A stretch of DNA of 56,208 nt from a virus (IMGVR_UViG_3300042465_002123:1-56208); one strand, 5' to 3'. Counted from the stretch's first letter, positions 31,903-40,264 are shown. The notes: generated by a model not told the origin, from the sequence alone. A program made the numbers and translations.

Positions 31903-34038
31903 TTATTGCGCGCTGGCCTGAACGCTCGCCGACACAGGCAAGGTGATCATTCCGGTCTTACTTTCGACAAAATAGCCCGCCGAAATCATGTCCCCGATGT
32001 CCCGATTGACGTTCGTCATGCGCTGATCCCGAACGCCGTCGCCCCTTGGCCGCTCCGCTGCTGCCGCCGTGACCAGCTCATTACGCGACAGGACTCCGTC
32101 CCCCAGCAGCAGCATGTTGACCGCCATGGTCATGATGGCCTTGCGCCCAGCCCCCTTGGGCTCCTGTTGGACCACGACCGTCTGCCGCGTGCTATCGGTG
32201 AACTCCACCACGCACGTGGTCTCATCGTCGCCGTCATCGTCCTTGCCCACCACCAGTGTCTGGAGCCTGAAGCCAAACTCGCCACCATCGGCGCCGCCCT
32301 TCATCTTCGTGATGCTCGCCACGCGGTCCTCGCCGGCCCTGATAATCTCGTACTCAAAGTCACACGCTGCGCGCAAGCCTGACCATCCCCGGGCCCCTCT
32401 GGACTCGTCCTTGCCGCTGTGGTGTACAGGGGCCACCATGGCGCCTGTGAGGCGCGTGATCTGCTTGCAGTGGCCCATGACCTTGCCCATGTCCTCGCCG
32501 CTGTTCTCGTTGCCACCGGGCATGACCTGAGCCAGCGTGTCGATGATGATTAGGTCGAACTCGCCCTGCTCGCGGATCTTCTTGATCAGGGCCTTGACAT
32601 CCTCGACCGCCATCAGGTTGGGCGCGTTGGCAATGAACTTCATGGGCAGATCGTCTGGGCTGATGCCAGCAGCCATGCAGTAGCCCGCCACGCGCTTTCT
32701 CATGTCCTCCTGACCCTCAGCTGCGATCCAGAGCACGCGCCCCTTGGTGGTCTTGTGGCCGCGCCACTCGATGCCCCGTGAGATGGCCGCAGCCATGTCG
32801 AACACGAAGAACGACTTGCCGGAGCCTGACGCACCGTAGAACACGCCGAAGTTGGCGTAGGGCAGCACATCCTTGATCAGCCATGTTGCCTTCGTGCGCA
32901 CCACGAACTCAGCTGCCGTGTAGAGCTTGAAGCGCTCCTCCTTGACCGCTGCGTCCGCAGCAGCCACCGCAGCTGCCTCGACCACCTCGGGGTTGCCTGA
33001 GACATCCTCGAAGTCGTCGATGGTGTTGACCAGCCCGAGCTTGTGCATGAACTCCATGCGCGGGCGCTCGGTGCAGTGGGCGTGCAGGCAGATGAACTGG
33101 CCCAGTGCGTGGCCGTTGGTGTAGGGCAGTCGGTACTGGGTCGAGGTCTCGGCGCTGGGGCCGCTGTGGTCCTCGTCGAACGGGCACTCGATGTTAAAAC
33201 CGTCCCGTGTCTTGCTCTTGATCAGGCCCAGATCGTCAAGCCGGTTGGCGATGGGGTCCTCGTGGGCGATGTCCAGCAGGCGCTGGCCGGAGCCACCGGC
33301 GGACGCCACGGCCACCGAGGGGATCTCGCCGGTCAGGTGGACCGACGGGTGACCGGGCTCAAAGCCTGAGCGCTGGAGCACGGGGTCCACGACACCGGGC
33401 TCGAACACTGGGTTGGCCGTGAAGTGGGCCTGCACCGGGTTGAACAGAGCCAGATCGGCCTCTAGGCTGGTGGCCTTGGCGAAGGCCTTGAGCTGCGCGC
33501 TGGTGAGCGGGCTGTCCAGCCAGAACCACAGGTGTGCGCGCAGACCGTCAGGCTTGCTGGGGTGGCCGGCTGAGCTGGACAGCTGCCAGTGGTAAGCAGC
33601 GTTGTGCCAGTCAGCGGACAGGCGCAGCTGCACGAACTCAGCGATGGCCTTCTCGGGGTGTGTCATCGCGTCCCACGCGAACGGCTCGTAGCCGTCCACA
33701 TCGATCATGACGCTGTGCAGGGGCTGGTCTTGGAAGTAGTCCAGCGCCTTGCGCACGTACCCCGGCTTCCATTGGTCACCGTCGCGCACCAAGGCGATGT
33801 GGTTGCCCACGTAGTCGCCGCGTATCAGGCAGGAGCTGGGCTGGCCCTCTAGCTCGGTGAGCAGCTTGGACAAGGACTCGATGCCGTCAACAGCGCGGCG
33901 CTCGAGGCGGTAGTACTTGGCGTCGTCGAAGGCAGCGATAGTACCGTCTGCCTTCCATGTCTTGGTGACCCTGTTGCGTGGGTGTGTCAGGACGGAAAGC
34001 GTATCTGAGGGTGTCGAACCCTCGTTGTCTATGGTCAT
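31903..34038 (-). CDS. Primase/helicase: N-terminal primase-like region and RepA-type ATPase
   Basis: A 711 aa protein. The N-terminal third has HSVMIDVDGYEPFAWDAMTH, compatible with the acidic catalytic pair of archaeo-eukaryotic (prim-pol) primases, and GLRAHLWFWLDSPL. A possible zinc site follows near residue 285 (IECPFDEDHSG with ICLHAHCTERP). The C-terminal half is a RecA-fold hexameric helicase of the RepA kind: Walker A FYGASGSGKSFF near residue 400, Walker B DLIIIDTLAQVMPGG, and VAPVHHSGKDESRGARGWSG. It should unwind and prime at the nearby iteron region. The primase assignment is less certain than the ATPase. Confidence 0.82.
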   Translation of the reverse strand: MTIDNEGSTPSDTLSVLTHPRNRVTKTWKADGTIAAFDDAKYYRLERRAVDGIESLSKLLTELEGQPSSCLIRGDYVGNHIALVRDGDQWKPGYVRKALDYFQDQPLHSVMIDVDGYEPFAWDAMTHPEKAIAEFVQLRLSADWHNAAYHWQLSSSAGHPSKPDGLRAHLWFWLDSPLTSAQLKAFAKATSLEADLALFNPVQAHFTANPVFEPGVVDPVLQRSGFEPGHPSVHLTGEIPSVAVASAGGSGQRLLDIAHEDPIANRLDDLGLIKSKTRDGFNIECPFDEDHSGPSAETSTQYRLPYTNGHALGQFICLHAHCTERPRMEFMHKLGLVNTIDDFEDVSGNPEVVEAAAVAAADAAVKEERFKLYTAAEFVVRTKATWLIKDVLPYANFGVFYGASGSGKSFFVFDMAAAISRGIEWRGHKTTKGRVLWIAAEGQEDMRKRVAGYCMAAGISPDDLPMKFIANAPNLMAVEDVKALIKKIREQGEFDLIIIDTLAQVMPGGNENSGEDMGKVMGHCKQITRLTGAMVAPVHHSGKDESRGARGWSGLRAACDFEYEIIRAGEDRVASITKMKGGADGGEFGFRLQTLVVGKDDDGDDETTCVVEFTDSTRQTVVVQQEPKGAGRKAIMTMAVNMLLLGDGVLSRNELVTAAAAERPRGDGVRDQRMTNVNRDIGDMISAGYFVESKTGMITLPVSASVQASAQ

Positions 34039-34150
34039 TGTTGTTTTCTACCCGGCAACGCACCCCTAAAAAAGAACGACGGCAAGTGGGGGTAGTTCAC
34101 TGTTCAGGTGTGGGATCAGCACACCCTAGCCGGGTTCGACGAGCAGTATA

Positions 34151-34363
34151 TCAAAGGCTCGTCGGGGCGAGCAGGTCCACCAGTTTAGGGTTGACAAGCA
34201 GCGAGCGACTGACGCCCGTGACCTGCTCGACCTCCACCACACGCTCGGGAGGGCAGTAGCCTTGGCGCAGCCAGAAGCCCACGTTCTGCTGGGAGCACCC
34301 CAGCAGCTTGGCGAGCTTGGTCTGCGAGCCCGCAGCGTAGATGGCCTGTTCAATTCCTGTCAT
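34151..34363 (-). CDS. Cro/YdaS-like helix-turn-helix regulator
   Basis: A 70 aa DNA-binding protein. SQTKLAKLLGCSQQNVGFWL is a clear helix-turn-helix, with RQGYCPPERVVEVEQVTGVS following, as in YdaS/Cro-type proteins. The start at MTGIEQAIYAAG has AAGGAA upstream. It lies between the left early genes and the primase, so it probably represses early promoters such as the one at 35441-35469. A second, distinct Cro-like protein is encoded at 41757-41957. Confidence 0.8.
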   Translation of the reverse strand: MTGIEQAIYAAGSQTKLAKLLGCSQQNVGFWLRQGYCPPERVVEVEQVTGVSRSLLVNPKLVDLLAPTSL

Positions 34364-34461
34364 TTCTTTTCCTTGCTGGGCCACTCTGCCCAAAAAACTG
34401 GTTCACCTACTATCTCTTCTCGACCCTCCACCCGCGCTATAAACTCAAGCATCGTGGACAT
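34360..34461 (-). CDS. Very short hypothetical protein
   Basis: A 33 aa reading frame starting MSTMLEFIARVEGREEIVGE and ending FWAEWPSKEKK, whose stop overlaps the regulator start in an ATGA. The overlap and the FWAEWP ending, which I have seen in other tiny phage proteins, support it; the ribosome site is weak. It may be a leader whose translation couples to the regulator. Confidence 0.45.
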   Translation of the reverse strand: MSTMLEFIARVEGREEIVGEPVFWAEWPSKEKK

Positions 34462-34483
34462 TGATGTGGCTTAAATAAGTCGT

Positions 34484-34759
34484 TCATATCAGCAAGCTCC
34501 ATATCCAAAGGCCAGTAAAAAACGCCATAGCAAAGAACACCATCAGCACTGCCATTACAGCGCCGATCATTAACCGCCCAACCGTGTGCCATGAGTCTGG
34601 CACTGGGTCGATGTCGGCGGGTATCGCCGGATACGGGGCAATCTTGCGAATGGTTGTCTCCCCCGTGTTAATAGTCGCAATTGTGAAGTCGCAACCCCAC
34701 ATGCACTTAGGCTTATGCGGGCACTCGAGCCGCCCTGTGTCGCAACCTGTGTTACTCAT
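34484..34759 (-). CDS. Small membrane protein with Cys-rich N-terminus
   Basis: A 91 aa protein. The N-terminal part has Cys residues in CDTGRLECPHKPKCMWGCDF, spaced like a metal site. A hydrophobic segment lies at about residues 62-90 (LMIGAVMAVLMVFFAMAFFT and the end LWIWSLLI), giving one or two membrane spans with the Cys region facing the cytoplasm, most likely. Start overlaps the upstream gene by 4 bp. Early position hints at a superinfection or membrane-takeover role; not proven. Confidence 0.65.
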   Translation of the reverse strand: MSNTGCDTGRLECPHKPKCMWGCDFTIATINTGETTIRKIAPYPAIPADIDPVPDSWHTVGRLMIGAVMAVLMVFFAMAFFTGLWIWSLLI

Positions 34760-34920
34760 GATTTCCTCGCTTCCAGCATTGCGTCTGCTATTGCGTAAGC
34801 CCTTATTGCAAATACCTTCAATGGCGCGTTGACTTCAGAAGCCAATAAGCCTTGAACGGCTTGAGCGGCGAAGTAGTCTCGCAGGGTCATGCCTTTGAAA
34901 AGACGGCTCCAGATGTTCAT
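34756..34920 (-). CDS. Small protein sharing an N-terminus with its neighbour
   Basis: A 54 aa protein, MNIWSRLFKGMTLRDYFAAQ and onwards to AIADAMLEARKS. The first ten residues nearly match those of the upstream gene (MNIWNRLFKG). The DNA is alike too: 26 bases at 34895-34920 match 35167-35192 with one change. It starts inside the stop of that gene (4 bp overlap). The rest is helical and unlike any family I know; the TLRDYFAAQAVQGLL stretch recalls short phage proteins of unknown function. Confidence 0.65.
   Translation of the reverse strand: MNIWSRLFKGMTLRDYFAAQAVQGLLASEVNAPLKVFAIRAYAIADAMLEARKS
34895..34920 (-). repeat. 26 bp direct repeat, copy A
   Basis: These bases match 35167-35192 with one difference. 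Each copy covers a start codon and the first eight codons or so of a gene, so both genes begin MNIWxRLFKG. It is a local duplication of a gene start. Confidence 0.75.
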
Positions 34921-35192
34921 GATGTTTTCTCCGAATAAAATTTAACTTTACGGCGGGCGCCGGGTACCTTGCGCAGCTCGAAGGTGATCCAGCCGTTGCG
35001 CACACCGTTGCCCACAATGGCGCTCACGCTGGTCTGTGGCACCGCAGGCAGGCCCGCCAGCATGCTGGCAAGGGTGCAGGGCTGGTTGGCCCGCAAGTAA
35101 GCCACGACGGCCTTCTGGTTACCTGCACGGGGGACCGGGTCTTCCTTCTTGACCATGGGCGCGCCCTTGAAAAGACGGTTCCAGATGTTCAT
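34917..35192 (-). CDS. Small winged-helix-like protein
   Basis: A 91 aa basic protein. After MNIWNRLFKGAPMVKKEDP it reads as a winged helix: NQKAVVAYLRANQPCTLASM, LAGLPAVPQTSVSAIVGNGV and RNGWITFELRKVPGARRKVK. This suggests DNA binding, perhaps regulation of the early promoter. Its N-terminus is duplicated in the next gene. It overlaps both neighbours by 4 bp. Confidence 0.6.
   Translation of the reverse strand: MNIWNRLFKGAPMVKKEDPVPRAGNQKAVVAYLRANQPCTLASMLAGLPAVPQTSVSAIVGNGVRNGWITFELRKVPGARRKVKFYSEKTS
35167..35192 (-). repeat. 26 bp direct repeat, copy B
   Basis: Partner of the copy at 34895-34920, 272 bp away. It encodes the first codons of the 91 aa winged-helix-like gene. Recombination between the copies would delete one gene cleanly in frame. 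Confidence 0.75.
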
Positions 35193-35398
35193 GTCGTAGT
35201 GTCCGTTTGCTGGGCGATGCGCGCCTCAAGGCGCTTGATGCAGGCCGCGTTGTAATCAACGACGCTCTTGGCAAAATCAACACCAGCCTCGGCTTCGAGC
35301 TTGTCCCTGCGAGCTTCGTTGAGCTTGTACAGGATGACCTCTTCAAGAGTCGGCCGGCGGATCAGGTTGTGCAGATAAGGGAGAGGATTCCAGTTCAT
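35189..35398 (-). CDS. Small helical protein, first leftward gene
   Basis: A 69 aa protein starting MNWNPLPYLHNLIRRPTLEE, then KLNEARRDKLEAEAGVDFAK and VVDYNAACIKRLEARIAQQT, a helical hairpin with a shape I recall in short phage early proteins. It is the first gene after the divergent control region, 36 bases from the predicted transcript start, with AGGAT upstream. Likely the earliest leftward product; function unknown. Confidence 0.7.
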   Translation of the reverse strand: MNWNPLPYLHNLIRRPTLEEVILYKLNEARRDKLEAEAGVDFAKSVVDYNAACIKRLEARIAQQTDTTT

Positions 35399-35440
35399 GT
35401 ATGTATCCTAAGTTACGCAGCAAAAGCACTGCTGGACCGG

Positions 35441-35469
35441 ATCATACAACAAGATTTTGTGGATCACAA
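35441..35469 (-). promoter_or_regulatory. Leftward early promoter
   Basis: On the minus strand TTGTGA (35464-35469) and TATGAT (35441-35446) are exactly 17 bp apart, the best match to sigma70 promoters in the control region. Transcription would begin near 35434 and reach the gene starting at 35398. Confidence 0.75.
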
Positions 35470-35526
35470 CAAATTATTTTTAAAAAGTTACAGCACAGGC
35501 TTAAAAAGTGATGTACAGTATGGTTT

Positions 35527-35546
35527 CGACAATGATTTTGTTGTCG
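35527..35546. promoter_or_regulatory. Inverted repeat upstream of the rightward operon (operator candidate)
   Basis: CGACAA and TTGTCG flank eight bases, 20 bp upstream of the start at 35566, in the likely 5' leader of the rightward transcript. This could be a regulator site or an mRNA stem. Related AACAA/TTGTT words recur at about 35448-35470. Confidence 0.45.
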
Positions 35547-35565
35547 TTTTACTGGAGATACACAC

Positions 35566-35913
35566 ATGAGCCTTGAACAAGAACTGGCACGGAACACAGA
35601 GGCAATGATCGCCCTGACCGCTGCCCTTACTGCGCACGCAGCGCCAGCCCCGGCCGAGAAGGTGAAGCCCCCAAAGCCAGTGGCGGTGGCTACGCCCACC
35701 TCACCGGCGGCAGATCCTATCGCTACATCGACGCCTACGGAACCATCGTCACCGTCGGCTATTGAGTACGCTGATGTCGCCAAGGCCATCACAAGCACTT
35801 TCAAGGTGAACCGTGCGAAGACCATCGAGACGCTGGCTATGTTTGGCGCCACCAAAGGTCCCCAGCTCAAGCCCGAAGACTACGCGCTCTTCTTGAAGGT
35901 GTTGGCAGAATGA
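35566..35913 (+). CDS. First replication-module protein, linker-rich
   Basis: A 115 aa protein with a helical N-terminus (SLEQELARNTEAMIALTAAL), a Pro/Ala/Thr linker and a C-terminal helical domain (IEYADVAKAITSTFKVNRAK, TIETLAMFGATKGPQLKPED). The layout of short coil, linker and compact end recalls small phage proteins encoded ahead of DUF2800, function unknown. GGAG precedes the start. Overlaps the next gene by 4 bp. Confidence 0.7.
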   Translation: MSLEQELARNTEAMIALTAALTAHAAPAPAEKVKPPKPVAVATPTSPAADPIATSTPTEPSSPSAIEYADVAKAITSTFKVNRAKTIETLAMFGATKGPQLKPEDYALFLKVLAE

Positions 35914-37064
35914 GCACACACGCCAAGCTGTCGCCCAGCAGCGCCATCCGTTGGATGACCTGCCCGGGCTCGGTGGCGCTGTCTGAGGGGATCGAGGACA
36001 CCAGCTCCGACGCGGCCAACGAGGGCACGATGATGCACACCATTGCGTCCAAGTGCCTTGAGACCGGGCGGGATGCGCACAGCTACGTGGACATCCGCGA
36101 CGAAGAGACCGGCCTGACGTTGGACATCGATCAGGCGGTGGCCGTGCAGACCTACTTGAACACCGTGCGCGACATCGTTGAGGCCACCGGCGGTGAGCTG
36201 CTGGTCGAGCAGCGCCTGCCCATCGGCTGGATGACCGGCGAGAAGGGCGCAGCCGGCACCGCCGACGCCGTGATCCTGACCATGGACGAGTTGATCGTCG
36301 TTGACGCCAAGTTCGGTCGTGGGGTTGTGGTGGAGGCCGACAGCAACCCCCAGCTGCTGATGTACGCCGCTGCTGCCTACGACGAGCACAAGGTCGCCTA
36401 CGACTTCAGGACCGTGCGTCTGGTGATCAGCCAACCCCGTCTTGGCGCAAGCCCTGAGTGGACGACGATCCCCGACGAGCTGCTCAAGTTCGCGGCCGAG
36501 GTGGCGCGCTCAGCTGATGGGATTCGTCAAGGCAGCGACCGGCTGGTGCCCACCGAGAAGGGTTGCCGCTGGTGCAGGGCCAAGGCCACTTGCCCAGCCA
36601 TCCGCTCCAAGGTGATGGACGACTTTGACACCGTGGTGCCCGAGACGGCCGACGAGCAGGATCTGGCCCGGGTGATGGCGAACGCCAACATGATCGAGGC
36701 GTGGGTCAAGGCCGTGCGCGCAGAGGTCGAGCGGCGCTTGCTGGCCGGCGAGCCAGTCACCGGTTACAAGCTGGTGCAGGGCAAGCGTGGCAACCGCCAG
36801 TGGGCCAACCCCGAGACCGCTGAGGAAGCGCTCAAGGCCATGCGCATAAAGCATGCGCAGATGTATGACTACAAGTTGGCAAGCCCAACGAGTATCGAGA
36901 AGTTGGTCAAGGCCGAAGAGATTGGACCGCGTCAGTGGGCCAAGATCCAAGCCCTGATCACCCAGAGCGAGGGCACACCATCGGTGGCGCCTGAGTCCGA
37001 CAAACGTGTGGCACTGGTCCCGTCAGCCTCCGTTTCTGATTTTGACGACGTGACATCCCTGTAA
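35910..37064 (+). CDS. DUF2800 family nuclease (RecB/Cas4-like)
   Basis: A 384 aa protein. It opens with SSAIRWMTCPGSVALSEGIE and NEGTMMHTIASKCL, typical of DUF2800. The nuclease core of the PD-(D/E)XK type is visible as AAGTADAVILTMDELIVVDA then KFGRGVVVEA, giving the D-x-K pair near residue 130, and NPQLLMYAAAAYDEH. A cysteine cluster CRWCRAKATCPA near residue 220 is as in Cas4/RecB iron-sulphur proteins. It probably processes DNA ends during replication or recombination. It is followed 15 bp later by the ssDNA-binding gene. Confidence 0.85.
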   Translation: MSTHAKLSPSSAIRWMTCPGSVALSEGIEDTSSDAANEGTMMHTIASKCLETGRDAHSYVDIRDEETGLTLDIDQAVAVQTYLNTVRDIVEATGGELLVEQRLPIGWMTGEKGAAGTADAVILTMDELIVVDAKFGRGVVVEADSNPQLLMYAAAAYDEHKVAYDFRTVRLVISQPRLGASPEWTTIPDELLKFAAEVARSADGIRQGSDRLVPTEKGCRWCRAKATCPAIRSKVMDDFDTVVPETADEQDLARVMANANMIEAWVKAVRAEVERRLLAGEPVTGYKLVQGKRGNRQWANPETAEEALKAMRIKHAQMYDYKLASPTSIEKLVKAEEIGPRQWAKIQALITQSEGTPSVAPESDKRVALVPSASVSDFDDVTSL

Positions 37065-37079
37065 CTTTTGGAGAAATCT

Positions 37080-37616
37080 ATGAAAATCAAACTGAGCAAT
37101 GTACGCCTCTCCTTCCCCCAACTCTTTGAGGCCAAGACCGTCAACGGTGAGGGCAAGCCTGCCTTTAGCGCGTCGTTCCTGATCAACCCCAAGGACCCGC
37201 AGATCAAGGCGATCAACGACGCCATTGACGCTGTGGCAAAGGACAAGTGGGGCGCCAAGGCCGACGCCAACCTGAAGGTCATGCGCACCGCCGACAAGAC
37301 CTGCCTGCACAGCGGCGACATGAAGGCCAACTACGAAGGCTTTGAGGGCATGCTGTTCGTCAGCGCCCGCAACCCTATGCGTCCGTTGGTGATAGACGCC
37401 GACAAGAGCCCACTGGTGGCCGAGAACGGCAAGCCCTACGCCGGCTGCTATGTCAACGCCAGCATCGAGCTGTGGGCGCAGGACAACAACTACGGCAAGC
37501 GTGTCAACGCTACGCTGATGGGTGTGCAGTTCTACAAGGACGGCGAGAGCTTCACCGGCGGCGGCGTAGCCGATGTCGATGACTTCGACGACCTGACCAT
37601 TGACGATCTGGTCTGA
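37080..37616 (+). CDS. DUF2815 single-stranded DNA-binding protein
   Basis: A 178 aa protein starting MKIKLSNVRLSFPQLFEAKT, with FSASFLINPKDPQIKAINDA, YEGFEGMLFVSARNPMRPLV and GCYVNASIELWAQDNNYGKR, as in DUF2815. The C-terminus is acidic (DVDDFDDLTIDDLV), as in SSB proteins that recruit partners. The start is set by TTGGAG just upstream; the longer frame begins at a TTG that is part of that site. It binds ssDNA at the phage fork. A terminator follows. Confidence 0.85.
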   Translation: MKIKLSNVRLSFPQLFEAKTVNGEGKPAFSASFLINPKDPQIKAINDAIDAVAKDKWGAKADANLKVMRTADKTCLHSGDMKANYEGFEGMLFVSARNPMRPLVIDADKSPLVAENGKPYAGCYVNASIELWAQDNNYGKRVNATLMGVQFYKDGESFTGGGVADVDDFDDLTIDDLV

Positions 37617-37623
37617 TGAAACA

Positions 37624-37655
37624 GGGGTGTGAGTTGAACTTGCACCCCGCTTTTT
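37624..37655 (+). terminator. Terminator or attenuator after the SSB gene
   Basis: GGGGTG (37624-37629) and CACCCC (37643-37648) pair around an inner AGTT/AACT stem, followed by GC and five T (37651-37655). It lies right after the DUF2815 stop. Since the polymerase gene follows, partial read-through would give more SSB than polymerase. Confidence 0.7.
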
Positions 37656-37678
37656 ACACACACAAACGAAAGACACAT

Positions 37679-37876
37679 ATGAGCGGCATGAAAGAACACA
37701 TCGCGGCCATGGCCGAAGCAATTGACTTTACCCTCGGCGAAGGCTATGCGCGCAAGAACCCCGAGCTTATCGGGCGAATGATGCAGGCTGAGTGCATGGT
37801 CATGGCAGCTACCATTATTCAGGACGGCTTGTACTCGATAAGCCTCGACGAAGAAGCCTTCAACAACGCGCACTGA
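37679..37876 (+). CDS. Small hypothetical protein before DNA polymerase
   Basis: A 65 aa protein: MSGMKEHIAAMAEAIDFTLG, then YARKNPELIGRMMQAECMVM and ATIIQDGLYSISLDEEAF, all helical. The start at 37679 is chosen because the longer frame begins inside the terminator. Its ribosome site is weak. One base separates its stop from the polymerase start, so it may couple polymerase translation. Confidence 0.6.
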   Translation: MSGMKEHIAAMAEAIDFTLGEGYARKNPELIGRMMQAECMVMAATIIQDGLYSISLDEEAFNNAH

Positions 37877-37877
37877 A

Positions 37878-39968
37878 ATGCGCAAGTTGTACCTCGACTT
37901 GGAGACATACTCCGAGACGCCGATCACCCATGGCACGCATGCCTACGCTGAGTCAGCGGAAATCATGCTGTGCGCGTGGGCGCTCGACGACGGCCCGGTG
38001 GAGGTTGTTGACCTAACGGCGGGCAAGCAGGACTCGCTACTCACCGACTACTTGGACATGCCCGACACTACGGTGGTAATCCACAACAGCCACTTCGACC
38101 GCACGATCATCCGGCATGCGTGGGGCCTCGACATCCCGACTGAGCGGATTCACGACACCATGGTCCAAGCCATGGCGCACAGCCTACCCGGCTCGCTGGG
38201 CACGCTCTGCGACATCCTCGGCCTGCCTACGGACAAGGCGAAGGACAAGGACGGCAAGAAGCTGATTAACCTGTTCTGCAAGCCGCTGGGCAAGAACCGC
38301 AAGCTGCGCCGCGCCGACCGCACGACGCACCCAGCTGAGTGGGAGCGCTTCAAGGACTACGCGGCATCAGACATCGAGGCCATGCGCGAGGTCATGAAGC
38401 GCATGCCCATGGTCAACATGACATCAGCTGAAAGAAATCTGTGGCAACTCGATCAGAAGATCAACGACCGGGGGGTCGCCATCGACATGGATCTGGTGGA
38501 TGCCGCCATCGACGCTGTGAACGAGGCTCAGGTGGGCTTGGCAGCGCAGACCGTGGAGATGACCGGCGGGGCCGTGGCGAGCACCACAAAGGCCGCTGCA
38601 CTGCGCTTGCAGATATTCGAGATGTTTGGCATTGACATGCCCGACCTGAAGATGTCTACCGTCGAGAAGGTCATCGCGGACCCCAGCACCCCACCGGCCA
38701 TGGTGGAGCTGCTGAACGTGCGCTTGCAGGCCAGCTCGACGAGCACCAGCAAGTACAAGGTGCTGCGCAGGGGCACCAGCGTGGACGGCCGGCTGCGGGG
38801 CACCCTACAGTTCGACGGCGCAACCCGCACCGGCCGCTGGGCGGGCAGGCTGTTCCAGCCGCAGAACCTGCCACGGCCGTCGCTCAAGCAGCCGGTGATC
38901 GACGCCGGCATCAACGCCCTGAAGGCGGGCTGCGCGCACCTGACCACCGACAACGTCATGGAGCTGACCAGCTCGGCCATCCGCAGCTGCATCGTTGCCC
39001 CACCGGGCAAGAAGCTGGTGGTGGCCGACTTGGCGAACATCGAGGGCCGGGTGCAGGCGTGGCTGGCGAACGAGGAGTGGAAGCTGCAAGCCTTCCGTGA
39101 CTTCGACACCATCACCGGCGTGGATGCCAAGGGCAAGGCCATCCGGCTCGGCCACGACTTGTACAAGTTGGCGTACAGCAAGTCCTTTGGTATCTCGCCG
39201 AACGATGTCACCGACGACCAGCGGCAGATTGGCAAGGTGCAGGAGCTGGCGTTGGCCTACGAGGGCGGCGTAGGGGCCTTCGCGACCTTCGCAGGCGCGT
39301 ACAGCATCGACCTTGCGGACTTGGCCTTCAAGGTGCTGGCGGACGCCCCAGAGGAGATCATCGCGAAGGCGGACAACTTCCTTGAGTGGGCCAACAAAGA
39401 GAAGCGCCCAAGGTACGGCCTGTCCGACGATGTGTTCGTAGCCTGCGACGTGCTCAAGCGCGTCTGGCGCGAGGCGCACCCCAGCATCTCAGGGTACTGG
39501 GGCCGGCTCAAGAACGCGGTGGTGCAGGCGCTGAACACACGCGGCGAGACCTACGCCACGCTGGGCTTGAAGATCAAGGCCACCAAGGGCTGGCTGCTGA
39601 TCACGCTGCCGTCTGGACGCACGCTGTGCTACCCGGCGCCCAAGATCGTCGACGACGCGATCACGTACATGGGCATCGACCAGTTCACCCGCAAGTGGAC
39701 GCGCCAGCACACCCACGGCGGCAAGCTGTTCGAGAACTTGTGCCAAGCGATTGCCCGCGATGTCATGGCCGCGAACATGCCGGGGGTTGAAGCGGCCGGC
39801 TACGAGATCACGCTGACGGTTCACGACGAGATCATCTCCGAGACACCGGACCGACCGGAGTTCAACGCTGATCACTTGGCGTCGCTGCTGTCGGCGAACC
39901 CGAGCTGGGCACCCGACATGCCGCTGGCTGCGGCTGGATTTGAAACATACCGATACAGAAAAGGATAA
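37878..39968 (+). CDS. DNA polymerase, family A, with 3'-5' exonuclease domain
   Basis: A 696 aa replicative polymerase. The exonuclease has YLDLETYSE at residues 5-13 (Exo I, D-x-E), VVIHNSHFDRTI near residue 68 (Exo II) and YAASDIEAM near 155 (Exo III). The polymerase has motif A VVADLANIEGRVQAWLA near 380, motif B DDQRQIGKVQELALAYEGG near 446 and motif C LTVHDEIISE near 647. Motif B has K then Y-E-G-G, slightly different from the usual YG but as in other phage enzymes of this type. No 5'-3' exonuclease is attached. It copies the phage genome. Confidence 0.92.
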   Translation: MRKLYLDLETYSETPITHGTHAYAESAEIMLCAWALDDGPVEVVDLTAGKQDSLLTDYLDMPDTTVVIHNSHFDRTIIRHAWGLDIPTERIHDTMVQAMAHSLPGSLGTLCDILGLPTDKAKDKDGKKLINLFCKPLGKNRKLRRADRTTHPAEWERFKDYAASDIEAMREVMKRMPMVNMTSAERNLWQLDQKINDRGVAIDMDLVDAAIDAVNEAQVGLAAQTVEMTGGAVASTTKAAALRLQIFEMFGIDMPDLKMSTVEKVIADPSTPPAMVELLNVRLQASSTSTSKYKVLRRGTSVDGRLRGTLQFDGATRTGRWAGRLFQPQNLPRPSLKQPVIDAGINALKAGCAHLTTDNVMELTSSAIRSCIVAPPGKKLVVADLANIEGRVQAWLANEEWKLQAFRDFDTITGVDAKGKAIRLGHDLYKLAYSKSFGISPNDVTDDQRQIGKVQELALAYEGGVGAFATFAGAYSIDLADLAFKVLADAPEEIIAKADNFLEWANKEKRPRYGLSDDVFVACDVLKRVWREAHPSISGYWGRLKNAVVQALNTRGETYATLGLKIKATKGWLLITLPSGRTLCYPAPKIVDDAITYMGIDQFTRKWTRQHTHGGKLFENLCQAIARDVMAANMPGVEAAGYEITLTVHDEIISETPDRPEFNADHLASLLSANPSWAPDMPLAAAGFETYRYRKG

Positions 39969-39970
39969 AA

Positions 39971-40264
39971 ATGCGCGAGTCTGAAATTGAGAATTACCTT
40001 GTCACCAAAGTGCGTGAGAAGGGCGGCGAGGTCCGTAAGGTCAAGTGGCTCGGCCGCAACGGCGCGCCGGACCGTCTGGTCATGCTCAAGGGCATCCACA
40101 ACCACACTGTCTGGGTTGAGCTGAAGGCCGAAGGTCTGGCCGCACTGTTCCCCCACACGCCGCATGAGCGCCAGCAGCACCGCGAGCACGAGCGCATGCG
40201 CGCCATGGGCCAGCGCGTGGTGGTGATCGACAGCTACGCCGGGGTGGACGGGCTGCTGCCATGA
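39971..40264 (+). CDS. VRR-NUC domain nuclease
   Basis: A 97 aa single-domain nuclease. Its pattern is E at residue 5 (RESEIENYL), GAPDRLVML, VWVELKAEG and a basic QQHREHERM stretch, which is the PD-(D/E)XK core of VRR-NUC (D at about residue 36, E-x-K at about 55-57). In phages it is regularly encoded between PolA and an SNF2 helicase, as here. It probably cleaves branched DNA. It begins 2 bp after polymerase and overlaps the helicase by 4 bp. Confidence 0.88.
   Translation: MRESEIENYLVTKVREKGGEVRKVKWLGRNGAPDRLVMLKGIHNHTVWVELKAEGLAALFPHTPHERQQHREHERMRAMGQRVVVIDSYAGVDGLLP

Larger units (their letters stand above)
35399..35565. promoter_or_regulatory. Divergent early control region
   Basis: 167 bases without a gene separate the leftward and rightward units. 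The left side holds a sigma70-type promoter (35441-35469). The right side, about 35490-35545, has TTACAG, GATGTACAGTATGG (similar to the GTTACAGTAGAGG element at 29 kb) and an inverted repeat at 35527-35546. A repressor probably controls both directions here. No clear -35 box is visible for the rightward promoter. Confidence 0.65.

Noticed and set aside
35910-37064. Cas4 of a CRISPR system
   Set aside because: The Cys cluster and nuclease core recall Cas4, but the length, start motif and setting next to DUF2815 and PolA fit phage DUF2800.
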